Shown: in pieces, positions 37,396 through 45,459 of the stretch
Numbering within the stretch: the stretch's first letter is position 1
Layout of the letters: each line of letters opens with the position of its first letter
Source: Amycolatopsis mediterranei
GTDB lineage: Bacteria; Actinomycetota; Actinomycetes; Mycobacteriales; Pseudonocardiaceae
Assembly: GCF_026017845.1 (NCBI RefSeq)
Contig: NZ_CP100416.1
Coordinates: forward strand, 6,405,652-6,469,651
Length of the DNA: 64,000 nt
Direction: 5' to 3'
The notes under the pieces: generated by a model
The model's input: the letters and a program-made list of their open reading frames with translations, nothing else
Told to the model about the DNA's origin: nothing
Database searches by the model: none
Translations under genes and position numbers: made by a program

Positions 37396-38187
37396 ATGGC
37401 GATCGACGAAGCGAACCCGGCGGAGAAGCCCTCGCCGGCCCGGATGTACGACTACTTCCTGCACGGCGACAACAACTTCGCCGTCGACCGCGCCGCCGGC
37501 GACGCGGTCATCGGCCAGGTCGGCGAGCTGCTGACCAAGGACGTGGTCTGGGAGAACCGGAACTTCCTCGGGCGGGTCGTGCAGCACCTCGCGGCCGAGC
37601 ACGGGATCCGGCAGTACATCGACATCGGCGCGGGCCTGCCCAGCCAGGAGAACACCCACCAGGTCGCGCGCCGGTCGGTGCCGGACGCGCGGGTGGTCTA
37701 CGTCGACAACGACCCGGTGGTCGCCACGCAGGGCGCCACCCTGCTGAGCGACGAGGAGAAGCGGATCACGAGCCTCCTCACCGCCGATCTGCGCGACCCC
37801 GCGTCCATCCTGGAGCACCCGGGCCTCACCGGGCTGATCGACTTCGACGAGCCGGTCGCGCTGCTGTGCGTCGCGGTCTTCCACTTCATCACCGACGACG
37901 ACGACCCGGACGGCATCCTGCGCGCGTTCCGCGACCGGATGGTGCCCGGCTCCTACCTGGCGCTGTCGCACCTCAACGCCGACGAGGCGCCGGACGAAGA
38001 ACGCGCCAAGATGGAGGCCATCTACCGGAACGCGACGTCCCCGATGGTGTTCCGCTCCTTCGGCGAGATCGAGAAGCTGTTCACGGGCTTCGAACTGGAG
38101 TCACCCGGCCTGGTCCCCACCGGTCTGTGGCACCGCTCCGGCGACACCAACCGCCGGATGTACGGCGCGCTCGGCCGTCGGAACTGA
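37396..38187 (+). CDS. DUF574-type SAM-dependent methyltransferase
   Basis: A 263-aa protein, ATG at 37396. It has the family signature PSPARMYDYFLHGDNNFAVD near residues 13-32, SAM-binding IDIGAGLPSQENTHQVA, VVYVDNDPVV, and LLCVAVFHFITDDDDP. These are abundant in actinomycetes, often in multiple copies; substrates are mostly unknown. Possibly cotranscribed with the FAD monooxygenase 44 nt downstream. Confidence 0.9.
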   Translation: MAIDEANPAEKPSPARMYDYFLHGDNNFAVDRAAGDAVIGQVGELLTKDVVWENRNFLGRVVQHLAAEHGIRQYIDIGAGLPSQENTHQVARRSVPDARVVYVDNDPVVATQGATLLSDEEKRITSLLTADLRDPASILEHPGLTGLIDFDEPVALLCVAVFHFITDDDDPDGILRAFRDRMVPGSYLALSHLNADEAPDEERAKMEAIYRNATSPMVFRSFGEIEKLFTGFELESPGLVPTGLWHRSGDTNRRMYGALGRRN

Positions 38188-38231
38188 CCGGCCGGCTCCC
38201 GTCGGGCCCGCGAATTCGAGGAGATGAGGAC

Positions 38232-39623
38232 ATGAGCGAAGGAGCCGGCCACACCGCGGTCGTGCTGGGCGGGAGCATGGCCGGCCTGCTGGCCGCGAAG
38301 GTGCTGGCCGAATCCGGCACCGACGTGACCGTGGTCGACCGGGACCGTCTGTCCGATACGGACAGCGCCCGGCGCGGTGTGCCCCAGGGCAGGCACACGC
38401 ACGGCCTGCTCGCCCGCGGCCAGCAGGTGCTCGAAGAGCTGTTCCCAGGGCTCACCGCGGAGATGACGGCCGCGGGCGTCGAAGCCGGGGACCTGGGCAG
38501 TCAGTTGCGCTGGTACTTCAACGGGCGGCGGCTGAGTCCCGCGGAAAGCGGGCTGCTCGTCGTGGGCGGCTACCGGCCGGTAATCGAATACCACGTCCGG
38601 CGCCGGGTGGCGAAGCTGCCGAACGTGCGGTTCCTGGAAGAGCACGACATCGTCGGTCTCGTCACCGACGAAGGCGGGACGCGCGTCACCGGCGCACGGG
38701 TGCAGCGGCGCGGCGCGGCCACGGTGGCCGAGCCCCTGCACGCCGGCCTCGTGGTCGACGCCACCGGGAAGGGCAGCCGGACGCCGTCCTGGCTCACCGC
38801 CCTCGGGTACCCGCAGGTCGCCGAAGAGCGGGTCAAGATCGGGCTGACCTACACCTCCTGCCGGTTCGCGCTGACGCACGACCCGTTCGGCGAAGACGTC
38901 TCGGTCAACCCCGTGGCCACTCCCGCGCACCCGCGGGGCGGCTTCCTCACGAAGCTGTCGGACCACCGGTGCATCGTCTCGCTGACCGGGGTGCTGGGCG
39001 ATCACCCGCCGACCGACCCCGAAGGCTTCGTGGCATACGCGCGGTCGCTGCCGGTGCCGGACATCTACGAGGCCATCCGCGACGCGCAGTTCCTCGAGGA
39101 GCCGACCGCGTTCCGCTACCCGGCCAGCATCCGGCGGCGGTACGAACGCCTGGAGCGGTTCCCGGAGTCCTTCATCGTGCTCGGCGACGCCGTCTGCAGC
39201 TTCAACCCCGTGTACGGCCAGGGGATCACCGTGGCGGCGTTGCAGGCGCTGACGCTGCGCCGGCACCTGCGCACCGGCGAGCCGATCTCGGCCCGCGGCT
39301 ACTTCCGCGACATCTCGCGCGTGCTGGACGCACCGTGGGAGATCGCCGCCGGCGGGGACCTCGGCTTCCCCGGCGCCGAAGGGCGCCGGACGGTGAAGTC
39401 GCGGATCAGCAACGCCTTCACCGCGAAGCTGCACGCCGCCGCCTCGGCCGATCCCGCGGTCACCGCCGCGTTCGTGCGCGTCGCCGGGCTGGTCGACCCG
39501 CCCACGGCGCTGATGCGGCCGTCGTTCGCGCTGCGCGTGCTGCGCGGCGCACGCAAAGCGGCCTCCGCTCCCTCGCCCGCCACTCCGGCGAGCCGGCCGT
39601 CCCGAGAAGAAAGCGAAAGGTGA
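38232..39623 (+). CDS. FAD-dependent monooxygenase/epoxidase-like flavoprotein
   Basis: A 463-aa flavoprotein, ATG 38232 following GAGATGAGGAC. The Rossmann motif VVLGGSMAGLLAAKVL is at residues 9-24, then VTVVDRDRL, RGVPQGRHTHGLL (typical of geranylgeranyl-reductase/PHBH-like enzymes), LVVDATGKGSRTPSWL, and the second FAD motif FIVLGDAVCSFNPVYGQG. The PQGRHTHGLL type occurs in secondary metabolism and could hydroxylate or epoxidise a lipid or aromatic. An epoxide hydrolase gene starts 4 nt downstream, suggesting consecutive steps. Confidence 0.88.
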   Translation: MSEGAGHTAVVLGGSMAGLLAAKVLAESGTDVTVVDRDRLSDTDSARRGVPQGRHTHGLLARGQQVLEELFPGLTAEMTAAGVEAGDLGSQLRWYFNGRRLSPAESGLLVVGGYRPVIEYHVRRRVAKLPNVRFLEEHDIVGLVTDEGGTRVTGARVQRRGAATVAEPLHAGLVVDATGKGSRTPSWLTALGYPQVAEERVKIGLTYTSCRFALTHDPFGEDVSVNPVATPAHPRGGFLTKLSDHRCIVSLTGVLGDHPPTDPEGFVAYARSLPVPDIYEAIRDAQFLEEPTAFRYPASIRRRYERLERFPESFIVLGDAVCSFNPVYGQGITVAALQALTLRRHLRTGEPISARGYFRDISRVLDAPWEIAAGGDLGFPGAEGRRTVKSRISNAFTAKLHAAASADPAVTAAFVRVAGLVDPPTALMRPSFALRVLRGARKAASAPSPATPASRPSREESER

Positions 39624-39627
39624 AGAC

Positions 39628-40749
39628 GTGGCCACACCGGAACCGTTCCGCATAGCCGTACCGGACGAGGCGATCGAAGACCTCCACCGCCGGCTGTCGC
39701 AAACCCGCCTGCCGGGCGACCTCGGCAACGACACCTGGGCCTACGGCACCAACCAGGAGTACCTCGCCGAGCTGCTCACGGCCTGGCGCGACGACTACGA
39801 CTGGCGCGCGCACGAAGCGGCGATGAACGTCCACGAGCACTACCGCGTGGAAATCGACGGGCAGCCGGTGCACTACCTGCGCGCCCCGGGCGGGGACGGT
39901 GTCCCGCTACTGCTGATCGGCGGCTGGCCGTGGACGTTCTGGGACTTCGCGGAGGTCCTGCCGCACCTCGCCGGGCACGAGGTGATCCTGCCGGACCTGC
40001 CCGGCTACGGGTTCTCGACGCCGCTGGCACGGCCGGGCATCGGCTTCGCCGAGATCGCCGAGATGTGCCACCACCTGATGACCGAGGTGCTGGGTTTCGA
40101 GCGCTACGGCGTCTACGGCTCGGACTGGGGCGCCATCGTCGGCCAGCACCTGGTGCACACCCGGCCCGAGGCCGTCGCCGGTTTCCACAGCACGATGCCC
40201 TACCCGCTGGACGGCGCACCGGTGCCGCAGGAGCTCTGGGCGCCGGACGAGCAGGTGCGGCAGACGGCCAACGCGGCTTGGGCGCAGACCGGCAACGCCT
40301 ACTTCCTGATGCACCTGACCCGCCCCCAGACGGTGGCCTACCTGGGTGACTCACCGGCGGCGACCGCCGCGTGGCTCGTGGAGAAGCTGCACGACTGGAC
40401 CGACCACGAGGGTGACTTCGAGACCGTCTACCCCCGCGACCGGGTGCTCACCACGCTTTCGCTGTACTGGTTCACCAACTCGATGGGCAGCGCGGCCCGG
40501 CTGTACGCCGAAAGCTTCCGCGCGCCGTGGGTGCCGTGCCACGACCGGCTGCCGGTGATCGAGGTGCCGACCGCGGTCGCCGCCTACCCGAAGGAGCCCG
40601 CGGCCGTTCCGCGCAAGTGGGTGGAGAGCTACTTCGCCCTGCGGCGGTACACGGTGATGCCCCGCGGCGGGCACTTCCCGGCCGTCGAGGCACCGGAAAG
40701 CCTGGGCCGGGACATCAGCGAGTTCTTCGCGGAGCTGGCCGAGGACTGA
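39628..40749 (+). CDS. Epoxide hydrolase with EHN domain
   Basis: A 373-aa alpha/beta hydrolase, GTG at 39628. The N-terminal EHN segment (AIEDLHRRLSQTRLPGDLG) is typical of microsomal-type epoxide hydrolases. IGGWPWTFWDF supplies the oxyanion region (GWP), YGSDWGAIVG holds the nucleophile Asp, and PRGGHFPAVEAPESLG the catalytic His. It would open an epoxide to a diol. It sits 4 nt after an FAD monooxygenase, which may produce that epoxide; the pairing is inference. Confidence 0.9.
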   Translation: MATPEPFRIAVPDEAIEDLHRRLSQTRLPGDLGNDTWAYGTNQEYLAELLTAWRDDYDWRAHEAAMNVHEHYRVEIDGQPVHYLRAPGGDGVPLLLIGGWPWTFWDFAEVLPHLAGHEVILPDLPGYGFSTPLARPGIGFAEIAEMCHHLMTEVLGFERYGVYGSDWGAIVGQHLVHTRPEAVAGFHSTMPYPLDGAPVPQELWAPDEQVRQTANAAWAQTGNAYFLMHLTRPQTVAYLGDSPAATAAWLVEKLHDWTDHEGDFETVYPRDRVLTTLSLYWFTNSMGSAARLYAESFRAPWVPCHDRLPVIEVPTAVAAYPKEPAAVPRKWVESYFALRRYTVMPRGGHFPAVEAPESLGRDISEFFAELAED

Positions 40750-40828
40750 CCGCGGCGGCGGGCCCATGCGCACCGAAGAGGCCGGCCCGGTACGCCACGC
40801 GTGCCGGGCAGGCGTCCGGTGGGACGGC

Positions 40829-41165
40829 TCAGGGCGGGGCCGGCGCCACGGCCGGGCCGCGACGGCGGCGCGGAGCCGAGAACCGTTGCGGCAAGGGCCT
40901 TTCGACCAGCGCGTGCAGCGGCGGCCCCAGCTCCTGCGCGGTGATGGCGGCGAGGCTGCCTCCCGCGCGCTCTCCGAACAGGGCGAGGCGTTCCGGATCG
41001 GCGCCGAAGGTGACCGCGTTCTGCGCGACCCACCGCAGCGCCGCGTAGGTGTCTTCGACGGCTCCAGGGAACCGGTGCTCGGGCGCGAGCCGGCAGCCGA
41101 CGGACACGACGATCGTTTTCGACCGCGTCGCGACCACCTCGCGGCGGCCCGGGCTGCGCGGCGGA
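40829..41165 (-). pseudogene. Internal fragment of an HSL-family alpha/beta hydrolase
   Basis: About 90 codons match the core of fold-3 esterases: IVVSVGCRLAPEHRFPGAVE, DTYAALRWVAQNA and FGADPERLALFGERAGGSL. The nucleophile motif GDSAGG reads GERAGG, so the catalytic Ser is lost. The HGGG loop and the C-terminal acid/His are missing. Non-functional. Confidence 0.7.
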
Positions 41166-41169
41166 GCCG

Positions 41170-41514
41170 TCAGAACTCGACCTCTTCGAAGTCCTCCGGG
41201 TCTTCGTCCGCGGGCGGGTAGACCACGGTGTATTCGGGAACGATCGCGCGCAGCTCCTCCTCCGACAGGCCGTACGGGTGGAACGGCACCCCCGTCGGCA
41301 CCCACGTGCGGGAGACCCAGATGCCGAACAGGCAGAAGTCGCACCAGAACATCGCGTAGCCCATCCGGTCGCGTTCGGACGCGACGAACTCCAGCCGCAG
41401 CGCGTGGTGCCCGCAGTTGGGGCAGCTTCGCGCGGGCGGTTCGGGAAGCGCTTCGTAGACGTCGCCGTAGATGCGCTGCCAGTCGTCGTAGGACGCGTGC
41501 TGGATCGTCGCCAT
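41170..41514 (-). CDS. Zinc-ribbon protein, probable immunity partner of the ESX toxin
   Basis: A 114-aa protein. ATG 41514 shares its A with the toxin's TGA (TGATG), so translation is coupled. A zinc ribbon is formed by CPNCGHHALRLEF and FWCDFCLFGIWVSRTW; the C-terminus is strongly acidic (PADEDPEDFEEVEF), a frequent trait of immunity proteins. No catalytic motif. An immunity role is inferred from last position in a toxin operon. Its Cys layout is reminiscent of the other zinc-ribbon partner at 107-373, though the sequences differ. Confidence 0.72.
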   Translation of the reverse strand: MATIQHASYDDWQRIYGDVYEALPEPPARSCPNCGHHALRLEFVASERDRMGYAMFWCDFCLFGIWVSRTWVPTGVPFHPYGLSEEELRAIVPEYTVVYPPADEDPEDFEEVEF

Positions 41515-42857
41515 CAGTTCGCCTGCTCCCGGTTGAGCGGGTGGTCGTCCCACCACTGCTGGTCGGCCTCGTGCGCCGCGTCCTCCCAGGCGGCGTGGCC
41601 CGCAGCAGCAGGATAACGGCCGCCGTTCCCTGCGAGCTGCCCCGCGTGGACATTCTCGTGGTACAGCGTGCGCGCCAGCTGCTCCTCGTTCACGAACGCC
41701 TGCGGCGCGATGTCGATGCGCGCGCCGCGCGGCGTCGGCACGGTCTCCCCGTAGGCCCCGCGCAGCCCCTTGTTGATACCCACCCGGGCACCGGGCTGGA
41801 TCTCGATGCCGTACTTCTCCTGGATCACCTTGAGGTTCTCCGGGCTGACCTTCAGCGCGCCGCTCTCCCCCGGCCCGTCCCAGTAGTCCAGGCGCGGGTC
41901 GCGGCGTTCCGGCGGCCAGGGTTTCGGCTTCTCCCCTTCCGGCACGCGGCTGTAGAGGCCCTGGCCGTCGTTCGCGCCGGGATCGCCGCCGTGGCCGTCA
42001 CCGGTGGACGAGGCGTGCGTTTCCCCGTCGCCGGGAACGTGTCCGGCGGACGAGGCGTGGGTAGCGCCTTCCTCGGGCGCGTGCGGGCCGGACTCGCCCG
42101 GGCGGCCGTGCAGCTCGGCCATGACCTTCTTGATCGAGCCGAAGATCTCCTCGAGCTTGCTCATCATCGGCCGGAGCTTTTCGACGGAGTTGACGAGCTT
42201 CTTGATGAGCGCGCCGATCTTCTCCAGCCACGCCGAAACCTGCTCGACGACCTGCGCCACGACGACCGGCGTGCCGAGCCCGAGCGAGCAGACCTCTTCG
42301 AGGGCGTCCTGGATGAAGTCGCCAACCGCCTGGGTGACCATGTCGCGTACCATCGCGCGGACGGCACCGGTGAGCACGCCGACGATCTGCACGACGGTGC
42401 CGATCGTCTCGGCGCAGGTGGCGGCCGCGCCGAGGTGGTCGATCTTGTTCCGCAGCGCGGCGCGGTAGGTGTCGGCGGCCTGGCCGGCCCAGTTCGCCGT
42501 GTCCTTCGCCGCCGTGGCCGCCAGATCCCCGGCGGCCTTGCGGACCGCGGTGGCGATGTTGCGCCACGTCCCGGAATACGCCGCGATCTGGTCGGCGTCG
42601 CCCGCGAGCAGGTTCAGCGCGTCCTGCAACGGCTTGACGTGCTCGATGAGCCAGTTCAGGCCGTAGGAGATGAGAGTGCCGACCGGGTTCATCGCCATCG
42701 TGAGCAGGTCGAGCCCGGTGCCCAGCGCGGCTATTCCGCCTTCGATCCAGCTGCCCGACGAAACCCCGTCGTACACGCCCGCGGCGTCGTCGAGCACGTT
42801 GACGCCGCTGTGCCAGGTGGTCGAGTCCTGCTTCTGCGCCAGCAGCGGGTTGCTCAT
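41514..42857 (-). CDS. ESX (type VII)-secreted polymorphic toxin with HExxH peptidase-like C-terminus
   Basis: A 447-aa protein without signal peptide. Residues 1 to about 250 are helical and WXG100/LXG-like (HSGVNVLDDAAGVYDGVSSG; WAGQAADTYRAALRNKIDHL). Residues about 255-320 form a Gly/His/Ser/Pro-rich linker. The C-terminal domain (about 330-447) contains RTLYHENVHAGQLAG: HENVH at 400-404 is a zinc HExxH motif, followed by WEDAAHEAD, which could give the third ligand. This suggests a metallopeptidase toxin. ATG overlaps the preceding gene (ATGA). The toxin domain assignment rests on the motif only. Confidence 0.78.
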   Translation of the reverse strand: MSNPLLAQKQDSTTWHSGVNVLDDAAGVYDGVSSGSWIEGGIAALGTGLDLLTMAMNPVGTLISYGLNWLIEHVKPLQDALNLLAGDADQIAAYSGTWRNIATAVRKAAGDLAATAAKDTANWAGQAADTYRAALRNKIDHLGAAATCAETIGTVVQIVGVLTGAVRAMVRDMVTQAVGDFIQDALEEVCSLGLGTPVVVAQVVEQVSAWLEKIGALIKKLVNSVEKLRPMMSKLEEIFGSIKKVMAELHGRPGESGPHAPEEGATHASSAGHVPGDGETHASSTGDGHGGDPGANDGQGLYSRVPEGEKPKPWPPERRDPRLDYWDGPGESGALKVSPENLKVIQEKYGIEIQPGARVGINKGLRGAYGETVPTPRGARIDIAPQAFVNEEQLARTLYHENVHAGQLAGNGGRYPAAAGHAAWEDAAHEADQQWWDDHPLNREQAN

Positions 42858-43186
42858 CCCAGCTGCCCGCCCAGTTCGGTGAGGAGCTTCGCGTGCGCCT
42901 GATCGGTGGCTTCGTAGGCACCGGCGGCCCTGGTGACCGCGTCTGCCACCGAACCGACCGCGCGCTGCGCCAGGCCCAGCGTCACCAGGCCCGGCGCGCT
43001 GACAGCGAGGACCATGGGCACGAACAGCGGCCCGCAGATCATGCCGTACGCCTGGACGCCCATCGTCACCTGCTCGGCGGCGGACAGCGCCTCGCCGAGC
43101 GTCTCCGCGACGGCCCGCACCGCCTCCGCGTGCGTCCCCAGTTCGTCGGTCCGGACCTCGTACCCGCCGGAACCATCTTTGCCCAT
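42854..43186 (-). CDS. WXG100-like ESX secretion partner
   Basis: A 110-aa helical protein, ATG 43186 after GGGGGATGAG. Two long helices (ELGTHAEAVRAVAETLGEAL, and AVADAVTRAAGAYEATDQAH with neighbours) flank a hydrophobic turn GMICGPLFVPM. This matches the ESX-1-type secretion-target family that sits between a YbaB-like gene and a toxin. It probably pairs with the toxin for export through the type VII system, whose core genes are not in this window. Overlaps the toxin by 4 nt. Confidence 0.8.
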   Translation of the reverse strand: MGKDGSGGYEVRTDELGTHAEAVRAVAETLGEALSAAEQVTMGVQAYGMICGPLFVPMVLAVSAPGLVTLGLAQRAVGSVADAVTRAAGAYEATDQAHAKLLTELGGQLG

Positions 43187-43202
43187 CTCATCCCCCAGGA
43201 GT

Positions 43203-43682
43203 TCAGTCACGCACCATGAACGACCCGCCCAAGTCGTCGTCGTCCGGGCCGCCGGCGGGCGGCCGCCGCACACTTTCCTGCTGCGCCTGGGACGTTCCCG
43301 GCTCGGGCTCCGGTTCCGGGAACTTCGCGCGGTAATTGCCCGCGATGGTTTCCCGCGTCCGCTCGTCGTCGCCGATCGTCTCGGCCATGACCTCGCCGAA
43401 CCGGTCCGGCAGGCGGGACCGGGCCGGCCGCACGGTGCGCAGCACGGCCGCGGCGACCTGCGCGCCGGAGAGCTCCCGTACCCGGTCGGTGAGCCGCAGA
43501 CCGGTGAGGTTGCCCGCGGCATCCACCGTGGCGGTCACCAGGCCGTCCCCGGCGGTCTCGGTCACCGAGACCCGGGCGACCGCGGCCTGCATCGCGCGGT
43601 AGCGCTGCGCTTTCGCCTTCGCGACGAGCCGGTCGATGCCCACGATCGCGTCGGCACCGCTGCCCGGCACGGGACCACCCAT
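43203..43682 (-). CDS. YbaB/EbfC-like protein of an ESX toxin operon
   Basis: A 159-aa protein, ATG 43682 with GAAGGAGGGG. The central part (VSVTETAGDGLVTATVDAAG, LTGLRLTDRVRELSGAQVAA) is the YbaB/EbfC fold; the C-terminal tail is acidic and low-complexity (PEPEPEPGTS, DDDDLGG). Actinobacterial type VII toxin operons commonly begin with such a gene; the DNA-binding role known for YbaB is not shown for these. First gene of the four-gene operon. Confidence 0.82.
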   Translation of the reverse strand: MGGPVPGSGADAIVGIDRLVAKAKAQRYRAMQAAVARVSVTETAGDGLVTATVDAAGNLTGLRLTDRVRELSGAQVAAAVLRTVRPARSRLPDRFGEVMAETIGDDERTRETIAGNYRAKFPEPEPEPGTSQAQQESVRRPPAGGPDDDDLGGSFMVRD

Positions 43683-43882
43683 CGCCCACCCCTCCTTCGC
43701 AATCGCCCCACAGCAAACCACCGCCGCGCGGCCGGGTTGGGAGAAAATTCGGAATTGGGCCGAACAGCCGAACCGGTTCGTTCCCGATTGCGGAAATGTC
43801 CGCCGTCCCGCATCGGAATCCTTCGACGCGACGAGCCGGCGGCGACCCTCGAGGGACAGCGGGGCATTACGGTGACGCATGG

Positions 43883-43947
43883 ACGGGTCTTTCTGTTCGG
43901 CGGGGCGAGTTGGTCGCACTTCTCATCCCTGCCGCCGAAAGACCCGT
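43883..43947. terminator. Long inverted repeat between the P450/peptide operon and the ESX toxin operon
   Basis: ACGGGTCTTTC at 43883-43893 pairs with GAAAGACCCGT at 43937-43947, and inner CGGCGG/CCGCCG halves extend the stem with a 4-nt bulge. It lies 123 bp past the end of the minus-strand P450 gene and before the ESX operon, so it could stop P450 transcription. No gene is visible in 43683-44069. Confidence 0.55.
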
Positions 43948-44069
43948 ACTTCGTCCCAGGCCCTCGCCCCCGTCACCAACGTCATGACCCGCAGCACCTG
44001 GCTCCTCGCTCCCTACCTCTCCACACCGGTTCGCAGGATCGTGCGTGGATCGCGCGCTGCGGACACCCC

Positions 44070-45302
44070 TCAGCCGTTGCGCGCAGTTGACCGCCGGTCC
44101 CGGACGGACAGCCGGCCGTCGAAGCCGCGTGGCAGCGGGACCGGGCCGATCGCCATCGTCGGCGTGGCCGCCTCCGGCAGTTCGATCCGGAAGGTGGTAC
44201 ACAACAGGCGGCACAGCAGCACCAGCTGGCACAAGCCGAGCCCGGCGCCTACGCAGGCGGTCGGCGCCCAACCGAACGGCACGTAGTGCCGGCCGTGGGG
44301 TGCGCCGGACAGCCACCGGTCGGGATCGAACACGTCCGGGTCCCGCCAGTGTCTCGGGTCCTGGTGCACCATAGCGGGACTGAGCACGAATTGCCGGCCG
44401 ACCGCGAGGTCGTGCCCCGCGACCCGGATCGGGGTGCGGACACTGCGGGTCAGCATCGTCGGGGAGGTCCAGCGGCGCAGCACTTCCTTCACGAAGCGGT
44501 GGGCCACCGGCGCGCACCGGGTACCGGAGCGGTACAGCTCGGCGGTGCTCACCGAGGCGAACTCGGCGGCGAGGCGGTCCGCCCAGTCCGGCCGGGTGAC
44601 CAGTTCGTACATCACGCAGCCCGCGGCCGCGCCGGGCGGACCGGCGATGGCGGTCAGCACGGCGGTGACGGCGTCGACAGCCCGGTCCATGCCGAGCTCG
44701 CCGAGCAGGCGGGTGGCGATCGGCTGCGTGAGGTCCGCCCGCGCCGCGCCGGCGTCGCGGGCCCGTCGGCGCAGTTCGCGGCGGACCACCAGCCCGGCCT
44801 TGACCTGGATCGACACCGGCCGCCAGGACCGCCACCACGGCGGGTCCTCCTCGGCCTCTCCCATCAGCCTGGCGAGTTTCGCGATCGCGTCCGCGCTGAT
44901 CTTCGCGCGGTCTGCCGGAGAGAGACCGTCGAGCACGATCGGAAGCAGGGAACGGAAACTGACCTCGTGCGCGAGCCATGGCAGGTTCAGCGACACTCCG
45001 ATCCGCGCGCGCAGCAGCGAGTCCATCCGGGCGTCCAGTGCCGCCAGGCCGTCTTCGCCGGAGAGCGTGCGCAGCTGCGCCAGCCAGGCCGACCGCACGC
45101 GCTTCCAGGAGACCGGGGTGCTCGGCCGGCGCAGCACCAGGTCACGCAGGCGGTCGGGCAGGGTGAGGTCGGCGTAGTTGTCGGCGTTGGCCTGTGCGGC
45201 GGCATCGGCGTCGAACACCATGAGCTGCCGCTCGGTCTGCCAGAACACCCCGCCCGCGGCCGCGCTCGGCTCGCGCAGGTCGCGCAGCACATCCGTGTCC
45301 AT
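44070..45302 (-). CDS. Cytochrome P450 (1 of 2) flanking a small peptide gene
   Basis: A 410-aa soluble P450. ATG 45302 follows CCCGGAG. ExxR is in FVKEVLRRWTSP, the PERW-like region in DVFDPDRWLSG, and the heme Cys in PFGWAPTACVGAGLG. The I helix reads LTAIAGPPGAAAGC, without the usual acidic residue and Thr that help cleave O2. It lies 62 nt behind a 29-codon peptide, with a hairpin between, and probably acts on that peptide. RiPP P450s of this type join aromatic side chains; the reaction here is inferred. Confidence 0.85.
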   Translation of the reverse strand: MDTDVLRDLREPSAAAGGVFWQTERQLMVFDADAAAQANADNYADLTLPDRLRDLVLRRPSTPVSWKRVRSAWLAQLRTLSGEDGLAALDARMDSLLRARIGVSLNLPWLAHEVSFRSLLPIVLDGLSPADRAKISADAIAKLARLMGEAEEDPPWWRSWRPVSIQVKAGLVVRRELRRRARDAGAARADLTQPIATRLLGELGMDRAVDAVTAVLTAIAGPPGAAAGCVMYELVTRPDWADRLAAEFASVSTAELYRSGTRCAPVAHRFVKEVLRRWTSPTMLTRSVRTPIRVAGHDLAVGRQFVLSPAMVHQDPRHWRDPDVFDPDRWLSGAPHGRHYVPFGWAPTACVGAGLGLCQLVLLCRLLCTTFRIELPEAATPTMAIGPVPLPRGFDGRLSVRDRRSTARNG

Positions 45303-45327
45303 CAGTACTCCGGGTCGCTGTGGGCGG

Positions 45328-45353
45328 GGAGCGGGCCGGACGCGGCCCGCTCC
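45328..45353 (-). terminator. Attenuator-like hairpin after the peptide gene
   Basis: GGAGCGGGCC, 6-nt loop, GGCCCGCTCC: a perfect 10-bp GC stem 11 nt behind the peptide stop and 25 nt before the next P450 start. It would let more peptide than P450 mRNA accumulate, as is common after RiPP precursor genes. Confidence 0.7.
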
Positions 45354-45364
45354 TCGCCGGCCGG

Positions 45365-45454
45365 TCAGATGTGGTGGTACAGGTACCAGCGATACTGGCG
45401 GTCGGACCTGCGGATGTTCAGCGCGGACAGGGCGGCGCGGAAGATCTTCGACAC
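45365..45454 (-). CDS. Candidate RiPP precursor peptide, 29 aa, aromatic C-terminus
   Basis: A 29-codon gene. GTG 45454 is chosen because GAGGGGAGG ends 8 nt before it; the site lies in the last codons of the upstream P450 gene, whose stop is only 5 nt away. A GTG at 45463 would be too close to the site. The leader is short and basic-amphipathic (SKIFRAALSALNI, then several Arg), and the C-terminus is YRWYLYHHI: six aromatic residues (three Tyr, one Trp, two His) in nine. Small size, aromatic end and P450s on both sides match P450-modified RiPPs such as atropopeptides (tryptorubin type). Product unknown. Confidence 0.75.
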   Translation of the reverse strand: MSKIFRAALSALNIRRSDRQYRWYLYHHI

Positions 45455-45459
45455 GGGGT

